This document shows positions 1 to 6,387 of a stretch of DNA of 9,414 nt, in pieces; position 1 is the stretch's first letter, and each line of letters starts with the position of its first letter. Origin of the DNA: Lachnospiraceae bacterium. GTDB lineage: Bacteria > Bacillota_A > Clostridia > Lachnospirales > Lachnospiraceae. Under the pieces are notes generated by a model, which was not told where the DNA came from, did no database searches, and saw only the letters and a list, made by a program, of their open reading frames with translations. Position numbers and translations under genes: made by a program. The stretch lies in assembly GCA_017620055.1 (NCBI GenBank), contig JAFZRD010000191.1:1-9414 (forward strand), written 5' to 3'.

Positions 1-1
1 T

Positions 2-1603
2 AAGGAAATGCTCCAGAAGGTGCTGGAGTGGTGGAACAAGTTTACCGCAAAACAAAAAACGATAATTATCAGCGTAGCGGCAGGTGTTATTTTGGCACTT
101 GCCATTTTGGCTACTATTCTGACAAGACCGAGATACGAGACGCTGATCACCTGCGACAGCACCAAGCAGGCGTCTGAGATCACGGAACTTCTCGAGGGCG
201 AATCGATACCGTATACGGTGACGGATGACGGACTTATCATTTCGGTTCAGAAGCAGGATATAGCAAAGGCTACGCTGCTTCTCGGCGCGAACAATTATCC
301 TGCCGATTCATACAGCCTTGAGAGTGCTCTTGCGGGCGGACTGTCCACGACGGAGTCAGACAAGGCGAAGACATATAAGCTCTATCAGGAGTCACATCTT
401 GAGAAGATAATGGAGGCCACCGAGAATGTCAGGAAGGCCTATGTGACGCTGTCCATCCCGGATAATGACGGAACTCTTCTGTCCAAGGAGGAAGAGGCAT
501 ACGCAAGTGTCATGCTCGACCTTATCGATACGCTTCCCGAAGGAGTGGCCGAAAACTTTGCGAGAAATATCGCGACTGCACTCGGTAACAAGACAACAGA
601 GAACATATCGATAATCGATACCGCGGGTAATCTTCTGTTCTCGGGACAGGAGGCAGCCGAAGCCAATTCGGGCACTCTTAACACATCCAACCAGATAGCG
701 TTGAAAGCACAGGCCGAGAACGCGCTCAGACAGGAAGTCATACAGGTGCTGCTTGGGTCAAATCTGTATGAGGATGTCAAGGTTTCGCCGAACCTGCGGA
801 TGGATTTTTCTTCCCTCAAAGAGACTGAGCATAAGTATACGCAGGCCGATGAGAACGGCACCAACGTACTTGCTCATGAGAATACATACGAAGCCGAAGG
901 TACGGGCGGAACGGGCGGTATCCCCGGAACGGATACGAACCAGGAGGAGACTACCTATGTAATGGAGGACGGTAATGCGTCTAACTATACCGTTACCGAG
1001 GAGTCCAGAGACTACCTGCCGAGTGAGAAGATCACGGACAAAGTCACACCTCCGGGTTCTATAGATTACGGCAATTCTTCCATCGGTATCACGGCATCGC
1101 ATTTTGTTATCTACAAAGAGAGCGACGTGAAGGCACAGGGTCAGCTCGACGGCATCACTTTTGAAGAATTCACGCTACAGAACAGCGAGAAGGTCAAAAA
1201 GGAAGTTGATGAGGAGATGATCACGCTTGTTGCCAATGCAACCGGAATCCCTGCGGCTAATATTTCGATCGTCGCTTATGATGTTCCGATCTTCCAGCCG
1301 GATGAGGGACTTAATCTGTCGGCTTCAAATATCGCACAGATCATCCTGATCGTACTGATACTTGCATTGCTGCTCATCGTAGTACTTACGACATTCAAGA
1401 AGAACAAAGAGGAAGAGAGCGTCGAAGAAACAGAACTGTCGGTCGACGATCTTCTTACTACCACACAGGAACATCAGTCTGTTGAAGATATCGATCTTGA
1501 GTCCAAGTCTGAGATCAGGCTCATGGTCGAGAAATTTGTTGATGAAAATCCGGATGCCTCGGCACAGCTTCTGCGTAACTGGCTGAACGAGGAATGGGGG
1601 TAA
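2..1603 (+). CDS. fliF: Flagellar MS-ring protein FliF (5' end probably outside window)
   Basis: FliF forms the MS ring in the cytoplasmic membrane, the base on which rotor, rod and export gate assemble. Numbered from the first visible ATG (position 8), 531 residues are present. They include a first membrane helix at about 18-39, a YscJ/FliF-type ring-building region at about 45-215, a FliF C-terminal periplasmic region containing the Gly/Thr-rich stretch GTGGTGGIPGT near 298, a second membrane helix at about 442-463, and an acidic cytoplasmic tail. The tail ends in SEIRLMVEKFVDENPD...NWLNEEWG (501-531), the part of the family that binds FliG. The ATG at 8 has only AAGGA directly before it, too close to act as a ribosome site. 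The frame stays open to the left edge (codons for Lys-Glu), so translation probably starts a few codons upstream; this is inference. fliG follows after 3 nt. Confidence 0.95.
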   Translation, partial: KEMLQKVLEWWNKFTAKQKTIIISVAAGVILALAILATILTRPRYETLITCDSTKQASEITELLEGESIPYTVTDDGLIISVQKQDIAKATLLLGANNYPADSYSLESALAGGLSTTESDKAKTYKLYQESHLEKIMEATENVRKAYVTLSIPDNDGTLLSKEEEAYASVMLDLIDTLPEGVAENFARNIATALGNKTTENISIIDTAGNLLFSGQEAAEANSGTLNTSNQIALKAQAENALRQEVIQVLLGSNLYEDVKVSPNLRMDFSSLKETEHKYTQADENGTNVLAHENTYEAEGTGGTGGIPGTDTNQEETTYVMEDGNASNYTVTEESRDYLPSEKITDKVTPPGSIDYGNSSIGITASHFVIYKESDVKAQGQLDGITFEEFTLQNSEKVKKEVDEEMITLVANATGIPAANISIVAYDVPIFQPDEGLNLSASNIAQIILIVLILALLLIVVLTTFKKNKEEESVEETELSVDDLLTTTQEHQSVEDIDLESKSEIRLMVEKFVDENPDASAQLLRNWLNEEWG

Positions 1604-1606
1604 TAA

Positions 1607-2623
1607 ATGGCTAAGGAAAAAGAACAGACCATTACCGGTCTTCAAAAAGCGGCTATCCTTCTCATAGCCCTCGGGCCCGAGAGGAGTGCGCTCATATTCA
1701 AGCATCTGAAGGAGGAAGAGATCGAGGATCTGACTCTTGAGATCGCAAACACGAGAAGCGTAACCCCGCAGGTCAAGGAAGAAGTCATCAACGAATTTTA
1801 CGGTGTGTGCCTTGCACAGCAGTATATCGCAGAAGGCGGTATCGGCTACGCCAAGGAACTTCTTGAGAAGGCGCTCGGTAATGAAAAGGCACTTGACGTT
1901 ATCGGCAAACTTACCGCTTCTCTTCAGGTCAAGCCGTTCGAATTCATACGTAAGACAGAAGCGTCACAGCTTCTTAACTTCATACAGGATGAGCATCCGC
2001 AGACGATCGCCCTTATCCTGTCGTACCTCAACCCGTCTCAGGCGGCCCTTATCATATCGGCGCTCCCGCCCGACAGACAGTCGGACGTCGCAAAGCGTAT
2101 CGCACTTATGGACCGTACGAGTCCCGATGTCATCAAAGAGGTGGAAAAGATATTGGAATCAAAACTGTCATCCCTTGTCAACCAGGATTACACGATCATC
2201 GGTGGTGTCGATGCAGTTGTAGATATCCTGAATACAGTCGACAGAAGTACAGAAAAGCATATCATGGAGACTCTCGAGATCGACGAGCCCGAACTTGCGG
2301 ACGAGATCAGAAAGAAGATGTTCGTCTTCGAAGATATCCTGCTGCTTGACGACCGTGCTATTCAGAGAGTGCTGCGTGATGTCGATAACTCTGACCTTGC
2401 CGTTGCCCTTAAGGGTGCCAACGAGGAAGTTCAGAACGCTATATTCAACAACCTGTCGAAGCGTCTTGCTCTTATGATAAGAGAAGATATGGAATTCATG
2501 GGACCTGTACGTATGAAGGATGTTGAAGAAGCACAGCAGAAGATCGTTAATACGATAAGACGTCTTGAGGATGCATCAGAGATCGTCATCTCGCGTGGCG
2601 GAGGAGATGAGATAGTTGTCTAG
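1607..2623 (+). CDS. fliG: Flagellar motor switch protein FliG
   Basis: FliG sits on the cytoplasmic face of the MS ring, binds FliF through its N-terminal domain, FliM through its middle domain, and the stator through charged residues of its C-terminal domain to make torque. The 338 residues match the usual family length. Visible landmarks are the N-terminal helix block GLQKAAILLIALG (11-23), the FliM-binding EHPQ motif (129-132) in QDEHPQTIALILSYL, the hinge/gating-type segment MFVFEDI (238-244), and the torque-helix region DDRAIQRVLRDVDNSDLAVALKG (248-270) with alternating Arg and Asp, followed by GPVRMKDVEEAQ (299-310). The start ATG lies 3 nt after the fliF stop and is preceded by GGGGG at 1596-1600 with 6-nt spacing. 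That is a weak ribosome site, so translational coupling with fliF is likely. The last 8 nt overlap fliH. Confidence 0.98.
   Translation: MAKEKEQTITGLQKAAILLIALGPERSALIFKHLKEEEIEDLTLEIANTRSVTPQVKEEVINEFYGVCLAQQYIAEGGIGYAKELLEKALGNEKALDVIGKLTASLQVKPFEFIRKTEASQLLNFIQDEHPQTIALILSYLNPSQAALIISALPPDRQSDVAKRIALMDRTSPDVIKEVEKILESKLSSLVNQDYTIIGGVDAVVDILNTVDRSTEKHIMETLEIDEPELADEIRKKMFVFEDILLLDDRAIQRVLRDVDNSDLAVALKGANEEVQNAIFNNLSKRLALMIREDMEFMGPVRMKDVEEAQQKIVNTIRRLEDASEIVISRGGGDEIVV
2600..2618 (+). promoter_or_regulatory. Ribosome binding site and TTG start of fliH inside fliG
   Basis: GGAGGAG (2600-2606) lies 9 nt before TTG at 2616-2618, while an in-frame TAG at 2613-2615 rules out any earlier start. 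No ATG follows in frame near the N-terminus, so TTG is the best start. The signal sits within the last codons of fliG. Confidence 0.75.
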
Positions 2624-3479
2624 TAGCGCGCTGATCAAATCATATAATGTGACCTATGCCACCGAAAAGGAAAAAAAGACGAAGCGTGTGATCGACTCGA
2701 ACCAGGCAGTATCCGAGCGGATCAAGACGCTTTCGGAACTTTTGGAGGCTGTTCCGGAAGATGACTTCGCCGATGAGTTCAGCGAAGGACTTGATGCGGC
2801 GCAGGTCGATGCATTGCTTACCGATCAGGATGAACTGGCGGCAGAGGAAGCAAAGAGCGAAGCGGTTCAGAAACTGATAGATGAAGCCAATGAGCAGGCT
2901 GAGCAGATATTAAACGATGCCAACGAGCAGGCACAGCAGATACTAAATGATGCCAACGAGCAGGCAGCAAAGATCATGGAAGAGGCCAAGGTCGAGGGCC
3001 GCAGAGAAGGCGAAGAGAAAGGCTATGATGAGGGCCTTAAACGGGCTGCCGAACTGGAAAGGCAGGTCGAGGCAAAATCAGCCGCATTGGATGCTGAATA
3101 TGAGGCGAAGGTTGCTGAACTCGAGCCGAAGTTTGTTGAAGTCCTGACCGACATTTACTCCCATGTACTGGGAATTGACTTATCCGGTCGAAGTGAAGTT
3201 GTCCTTAATCTCTTAAAAGATGCGATCAGAAATGTTGAAGGCACCAAGAGTTTCCTTGTACACGTATCAAGAGAAGATCACGAGTTCGTAACCGCGAACA
3301 GGGATAAGCTCACTGAGGGACTCGGGACTTCCGCTACGGTAGAGATCATTGAAGATATAACGCTGTCTCCGGGCAACAGTTTTGTGGAGACCGACGGCGG
3401 GATATATGACTGCGGACTCGGGACTGAGCTCGAACTTCTTAACAAAGAACTGCGTATACTGTCTTATACGGAGAAATGA
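2616..3479 (+). CDS. fliH: Flagellar export ATPase stator/regulator FliH
   Basis: FliH dimers hold the ATPase FliI, restrain its activity and dock it at the C-ring and export gate. The 287 residues show a charged N-terminus, a long acidic helical region, three tandem 11-residue repeats (92-124), a perfect GxxxGxxxGxxxG series (Gly128, 132, 136, 140) typical of the FliH family, a further coiled coil to about 165, and a C-terminal FliI-binding domain ending near residue 285. The start is TTG, chosen because a stop codon immediately precedes it and a good ribosome site lies 9 nt upstream. It overlaps fliG by 8 nt and fliI by 4 nt, pointing to coupled translation of fliG, fliH and fliI. The gene call is based on the glycine series, C-terminal domain character and position. 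FliH is poorly conserved, but no other product fits. Confidence 0.93.
   Translation: MSSSALIKSYNVTYATEKEKKTKRVIDSNQAVSERIKTLSELLEAVPEDDFADEFSEGLDAAQVDALLTDQDELAAEEAKSEAVQKLIDEANEQAEQILNDANEQAQQILNDANEQAAKIMEEAKVEGRREGEEKGYDEGLKRAAELERQVEAKSAALDAEYEAKVAELEPKFVEVLTDIYSHVLGIDLSGRSEVVLNLLKDAIRNVEGTKSFLVHVSREDHEFVTANRDKLTEGLGTSATVEIIEDITLSPGNSFVETDGGIYDCGLGTELELLNKELRILSYTEK
2889..2987 (+). repeat. Three tandem 33-nt (11-residue) units inside fliH
   Basis: Units 2889-2921, 2922-2954 and 2955-2987 encode NEQAEQILNDA, NEQAQQILNDA and NEQAAKIMEEA. Units 1 and 2 match at 28 of 33 bases; unit 3 shares its first 12 bases with unit 2 and then diverges. Eleven-residue periodicity suits a hendecad coiled coil. 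The pattern suggests in-frame duplication in the stalk just before the GxxxG series. Confidence 0.9.
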
Positions 3480-4795
3480 TGGATTTCGATAAATACAAAA
3501 AGGTCTGTGAAAAGACCTTTTTTAAGAAATTGGGAAAAGTTGTCAATGTCGTCGGACTGACTATCGAGAGTAACGGTCCTGACGCCAAACTTGATGATCT
3601 GTGCAAGATAATAGTCGATGAAGAGGAGGACAAATATGTCCTCGCCGAGGTTGTCGGGTTCAAGGACGGTAAGACGCTTCTGATGCCGTTCGAGGCAACC
3701 GAAGGGATCGGATTCGGATGCGTTGTTGAAAACATGGGTTATCCCCTTTCGGTACCGGTTGGTCCTGAACTTCTCGGTATGGCACTTGACGGACTCGGGC
3801 GACCGATAGACGGATCGGAGGTAAACTGCACACAGAGTTATCCGATCGAAGCACCGGCTCCTGATCCTCTTAAGCGCGAGATAATAAGCGATATCCTGCC
3901 GCTCGGTGTCAAGGCGGTCGACGGTATCATGACGATAGGAAAAGGCCAGCGAATCGGTATCTTCGCGGGTTCCGGCGTAGGAAAGAGTACGCTGCTCGGA
4001 ATGTTCGCGAGAAACACAAAGGCCGACATAAATGTTATCGCACTTATCGGAGAGCGAGGCAGAGAGGTACGTGAATTCATCGAAAGAGACCTTGGCGAGG
4101 AAGGTATGGCAAGGTCGGTTGTCGTAGTCGCAACGAGCGACAAGCCCGCGCTTGTCAGGCGTAAGGCGGCGCAGACCGCAACAGCCATCGCGGAGTATTT
4201 CCGCGACCAGGGCAATGACGTGCTCCTGATGATGGATTCGCTCACACGTTTTTCGATGGCACAGCGTGAGATAGGGCTTGCCAGCGGCGAACCGCCTGTA
4301 ACACGAGGATATCCGCCGAGCGTTTACGCCCAGATGCCGAAGCTCCTCGAGCGCGCCGGCTGTGATGACAAGGGATCCATAACAGGGCTTTATACCGTGC
4401 TTGTCGACGGCGATGATTTTAACGAGCCTATCACGGACACGGCCAGGTCGATACTCGACGGGCATATAATGCTTGACCGTAAGCTTGCCCATAAAAATCA
4501 TTATCCCGCGATCGATGTGCTGCAGAGCATCAGCCGTTGCATGAGCCAGATAGCGACGAAGGAACACAAGGCGGTTGCCAACAGGCTGAAGACCGTGCTC
4601 GCAACATATACCGAGGCCGAGGACCTTATCAACATCGGGGCCTACAAAGCGGGTGCGAATCCGAACATTGATTACTCGATAGAGAAGATAGATAAGGTCA
4701 ATGAATTCCTCTGCCAGGACGTGGACAGCAGGTATTCGCTTGACGAGGAGATCGAGATGCTTGAGAGCATCTTCTCCGAGGAAGAAACTAATTAA
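3476..4795 (+). CDS. fliI: Flagellum-specific export ATPase FliI
   Basis: FliI is the hexameric F1-beta-like ATPase of the flagellar type III export apparatus. It hydrolyses ATP to help unload and deliver rod, hook and filament subunits. The 439 residues match the usual length. Motifs seen are Walker A GSGVGKST (165-172), the GERGREVREFIE segment (192-203) with the likely catalytic Glu193, Walker B LLMMD (250-254), the FliI/YscN-type stretch GEPPVTRGYPPSVYAQMPKL (271-290), and the ATPase alpha/beta signature PAIDVLQSIS (344-353) followed by Arg354. Two adjacent Met codons open the frame. The first (3476) makes an ATGA overlap with the fliH stop. The second (3479) sits 5 nt after GGAG (3470-3473) and is the better-spaced start, so the protein may begin at either. 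A terminator-like hairpin lies within codons 8-16. Confidence 0.98.
   Translation: MMDFDKYKKVCEKTFFKKLGKVVNVVGLTIESNGPDAKLDDLCKIIVDEEEDKYVLAEVVGFKDGKTLLMPFEATEGIGFGCVVENMGYPLSVPVGPELLGMALDGLGRPIDGSEVNCTQSYPIEAPAPDPLKREIISDILPLGVKAVDGIMTIGKGQRIGIFAGSGVGKSTLLGMFARNTKADINVIALIGERGREVREFIERDLGEEGMARSVVVVATSDKPALVRRKAAQTATAIAEYFRDQGNDVLLMMDSLTRFSMAQREIGLASGEPPVTRGYPPSVYAQMPKLLERAGCDDKGSITGLYTVLVDGDDFNEPITDTARSILDGHIMLDRKLAHKNHYPAIDVLQSISRCMSQIATKEHKAVANRLKTVLATYTEAEDLINIGAYKAGANPNIDYSIEKIDKVNEFLCQDVDSRYSLDEEIEMLESIFSEEETN
3497..3523 (+). terminator. Terminator-like hairpin with U-tract inside fliI codons 8-16
   Basis: AAAAAGGTCT (3497-3506) pairs perfectly with AGACCTTTTT (3513-3522) around the 6-nt loop GTGAAA, and one more T follows. 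This is the shape of a bidirectional intrinsic terminator: A-tract, stem, T-tract. The core has only 3 G-C pairs and the site is translated, so ribosomes should normally melt it. It may act only when fliI translation fails, or it may be a by-product of a Lys/Phe-rich coding stretch. Confidence 0.35.
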
Positions 4796-4814
4796 TGACG
4801 CTCGCCCATTTGAA

Positions 4815-4829
4815 TTCAGCTTCGCTGAA
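4815..4829 (+). repeat. Hairpin 1 of fliI-fliJ spacer (TTCAGC-TTC-GCTGAA)
   Basis: A perfect 6-bp inverted repeat with a TTC triloop. It is flanked by GCCC (4804-4807) and GGGC (4832-4835), which could close an outer stem. It lies in the 94-nt gap between fliI and fliJ, while the genes upstream overlap or nearly touch. No T-run follows, so it is not an intrinsic terminator. Confidence 0.7.
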
Positions 4830-4848
4830 GGGGGCTCGCGGTGTAGTC

Positions 4849-4875
4849 AGGGTCCCACCACCTTCGGTGGTACCC
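4849..4875 (+). repeat. Hairpin 2 of fliI-fliJ spacer (ACCACC-TTC-GGTGGT with outer stem)
   Basis: ACCACC (4857-4862) pairs with GGTGGT (4866-4871) around TTC. After a 3-nt CCC bulge the stem resumes as GGGT (4850-4853) with ACCC (4872-4875), giving ten base pairs. There is no U-tract after it. With hairpin 1 it makes a compact palindromic unit that resembles the small dispersed palindromic repeats found between genes in many Clostridia; copies elsewhere in the genome cannot be seen here. Confidence 0.65.
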
Positions 4876-4889
4876 CCTAACAACAAATT

Positions 4890-5339
4890 ATGGCAAGATT
4901 TCGTTACAGGATGCAGAACATCCTGAATGTCAAAGAGAAGCTAGAGACTCAGGCAAAGAATGAGTTCGCGATCGCGGCCGCAAAAGAACGCGAGGAAGAG
5001 GCCAAGCTGAACGCTCTTATCGAGCGGCGCGACGGTTATGAGGCTGAACTTAAGAGACTTGTAGAGTCTGCACTTGACGTCGGCTCGATCAAGGAAGCAG
5101 AGGATGCTCTTGAGGTCATCAAGTATCATGTGACAGTGCAGCGCCTCAATCTTGCGGCAGCACGTCAGGAACTTGAGGTCGCAAGGGCAAAACTGACCGC
5201 GGCAATGCAGGACCGTAAGATGCACGAGCTTCTTAAGGAGAAGCAGTTTGAGGAATTCAAGGCCGAAGAGGCGGCAAAGGAGAGTAAAGAGATTGATGAA
5301 CTTGTCAGCTACAGATTCGGAGCAGCTGAAGAAGATTAG
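4890..5339 (+). CDS. fliJ: Flagellar export chaperone/ATPase stalk protein FliJ
   Basis: FliJ is a small coiled-coil protein that acts like the F1 gamma stalk in the FliI ring, links it to FlhA, and recycles export chaperones. The 149 residues are close to the usual length of about 147. They open with the family-typical MARFRYRMQNILNVKEKLE and are almost wholly helical and charged. The C-terminal pattern RKMHELLKEKQFEEFKAEE...ESKEIDEL (109-138) is also typical. The conserved N-terminus fixes the ATG at 4890, yet no Shine-Dalgarno is visible upstream (CCCCCTAACAACAAATT). This contrasts with most genes in the window. The gene is flanked on both sides by palindrome-rich spacers of about 94 and 105 nt, so it may be translated or processed differently from its neighbours; that part is inference. 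Confidence 0.95.
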   Translation: MARFRYRMQNILNVKEKLETQAKNEFAIAAAKEREEEAKLNALIERRDGYEAELKRLVESALDVGSIKEAEDALEVIKYHVTVQRLNLAAARQELEVARAKLTAAMQDRKMHELLKEKQFEEFKAEEAAKESKEIDELVSYRFGAAEED

Positions 5340-5374
5340 GTACTGTAAAGTTTTCTATGAAAACTTTGCAGTAC
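5340..5374 (+). repeat. Long hairpin directly after fliJ stop
   Basis: A 16-bp inverted repeat with a 3-nt TAT loop: GTACTGTAAAGTTTTC (5340-5355) pairs with GAAAACTTTGCAGTAC (5359-5374) with a single U-G wobble. It starts on the base after the fliJ stop codon. It lacks a following T-run, so it is more likely an RNA processing or stability element, or part of a mobile palindromic repeat, than a terminator. Confidence 0.8.
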
Positions 5375-5378
5375 GTAG

Positions 5379-5414
5379 GCCACGCCTCCACGAAGTGGAT
5401 TTAAATGGCGTGGC
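5379..5414 (+). repeat. Nested hairpin in fliJ-motE spacer
   Basis: The outer stem is GCCACGCC (5379-5386) with GGCGTGGC (5407-5414). The inner stem is TCCAC (5387-5391) with GTGGA (5395-5399) around a GAA triloop. A 7-nt bulge TTTAAAT (5400-5406) separates them on one side. The two stems total 13 perfect pairs. The core CCAC-GAA-GTGG is the reverse complement of CCAC-TTC-GTGG and echoes the hairpin before fliJ. This suggests related palindromic elements on both sides of the gene. Confidence 0.75.
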
Positions 5415-5437
5415 TCTCAAAGAAAGATACTTGAGGG
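5414..5437 (+). promoter_or_regulatory. Possible hairpin covering the ribosome site of the MotE-like gene
   Basis: CTCTCAA (5414-5420) can pair with TTGAGGG (5431-5437), including one U-G wobble, around a 10-nt loop. The right arm contains GAGGG (5433-5437), the ribosome binding site lying 7 nt before the ATG at 5445. Base 5414 is shared with the preceding hairpin, so the two may compete slightly. The predicted stem is short and its effect is uncertain. Confidence 0.35.
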
Positions 5438-5444
5438 ATATGTA

Positions 5445-6302
5445 ATGGCAGACGAAGAAGAATTAGAGGAACTCAGTCCCAAGGAAAAAAAGAAAAGAGA
5501 AAAAGAGGCCAAGAAGGCAGCAAAGAAGGGTGGAGGTATAGACGTTCTTGCCACTGATGCCGGCGCCATGTATGCGGATGTAGACGATGAAGATGAAGGC
5601 TTTTCACCGTCTGTTCTTCTTATTGTCATTTTGATCGTCCTCATATGGATCGCCATACTCGGGCTTCTTATCAAGCTTGATATCGGTGGATTCGGCTCGA
5701 GCGTGTTGCGTCCGATACTTAAGGACGTGCCGGTTATCAACAAGGTTCTTCCCGAGCCTACGGAAGTGGAAGAATACATGGGAGAATTCGATAACCTGCC
5801 GGATGCGCTTGCTGAGATAGAACGCCTCAACAAGGAGATCGACAGACTAAAAGCCGAGGCTGCCAAGGGCGGCGATGAGGAGAACGAGGAGATCAAGGCG
5901 CTCAAGGAAGAGATCGTTCGTTTGCGTACATTTGAAGACAGCCAGGTCGAATTCCAGAAGCTCAAGACCGAGTTCTACGAAGAAGTTGTATTCTCGGACA
6001 AAGCACCTGAGATAGACCAGTACAAGGCATATTACGAACAGATAGATCCCGATAATGCAGAATACCTGTACAAGCAGGTTGTCCAGCAGATCGAAACCGA
6101 CAAGATAATGGATGAGTATGTCAAGGCATATTCCGAGATGAAGCCGAAGCAGGCAGCCGCGATCTTCAACGAGATGGGCGACAACCTCGACCTCGTTGCC
6201 AAGATCCTCGGCCATATGGAGCCTAATCCGCGCGCGAAGATCCTCCAAGCTATGGATAAGGACATCGCTTCGCGACTTACGAAAATTATGGATCCGGATT
6301 AA
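5445..6302 (+). CDS. YlxF/MotE-like flagellar membrane protein
   Basis: This 285-residue protein has a Lys/Glu-rich cytoplasmic N-terminus (1-55), one strong membrane helix (about 57-77, SVLLIVILIVLIWIAILGLL), a coiled coil (about 117-175), and a C-terminal helical domain (about 198-282). The last contains MKPKQAAAIFNEMGDN (232-247), IL..MEPNPRAKILQAMD (254-271) and a MgtE intracellular N-domain/MotE-like pattern. In Bacillus the gene between fliJ and fliK is ylxF, and proteins of this shape are annotated as MotE-family. Its exact role in Firmicutes is not settled; helping motor or export assembly at the membrane is inference from context. The ATG follows GAGGG with 7-nt spacing. Given the positively charged N-terminus, the coiled coil and C-terminal domain are probably outside the membrane, as in MotE. 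Confidence 0.85.
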   Translation: MADEEELEELSPKEKKKREKEAKKAAKKGGGIDVLATDAGAMYADVDDEDEGFSPSVLLIVILIVLIWIAILGLLIKLDIGGFGSSVLRPILKDVPVINKVLPEPTEVEEYMGEFDNLPDALAEIERLNKEIDRLKAEAAKGGDEENEEIKALKEEIVRLRTFEDSQVEFQKLKTEFYEEVVFSDKAPEIDQYKAYYEQIDPDNAEYLYKQVVQQIETDKIMDEYVKAYSEMKPKQAAAIFNEMGDNLDLVAKILGHMEPNPRAKILQAMDKDIASRLTKIMDPD

Positions 6303-6309
6303 ATAGGGG

Positions 6310-6337
6310 TTAAGATTTCGGGCGCGAAGTCCGATAA
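6310..6337 (+). promoter_or_regulatory. Candidate sigma-28 (sigma-D) promoter before fliK
   Basis: TAAGATTT (6311-6318) fits the -35 consensus TAAAGTTT with two changes. After a 15-nt gap counted from TAAG comes TCCGATAA (6330-6337), a 7/8 match to the -10 consensus GCCGATAA. The 15-nt spacing is ideal. Transcription would start near 6343-6345, about 43 nt before fliK. It would supply fliK, flgD, the small operon protein and flgE independently of the upstream operon promoter. The bases 6319-6333 also form a weak 5-bp stem. Confidence 0.6.
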
Positions 6338-6387
6338 AGAATATGAGTGTTAATGCACCATGAAAACTGAAGAGAGGAGGACGGAAG

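Noticed and set aside
3464..4567. Long open frame of 367 codons on the minus strand opposite fliI
   Set aside because: It lies wholly across fliI, which has every expected motif. The translated product shows no recognisable domain, and long antisense frames arise from the codon bias of the true gene.
5248..5445. Plus-strand frame of 65 codons overlapping the end of fliJ and the following spacer
   Set aside because: No ribosome site, out of frame with fliJ, and most of its second half is palindromic spacer. Mentioned only as a sign that the repeat is open in one frame.
5440..5445. ATG-TAA minimal frame overlapping the start of the MotE-like gene
   Set aside because: A two-codon frame this close to the true start is easily due to chance and has no independent support.
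5484..5490. A7 run near the start of the MotE-like gene (similar A7 run early in fliH) as a phase-variation site
   Set aside because: Seven As encoding Lys is common in this gene type and too short to argue for slippage; the frames are intact.
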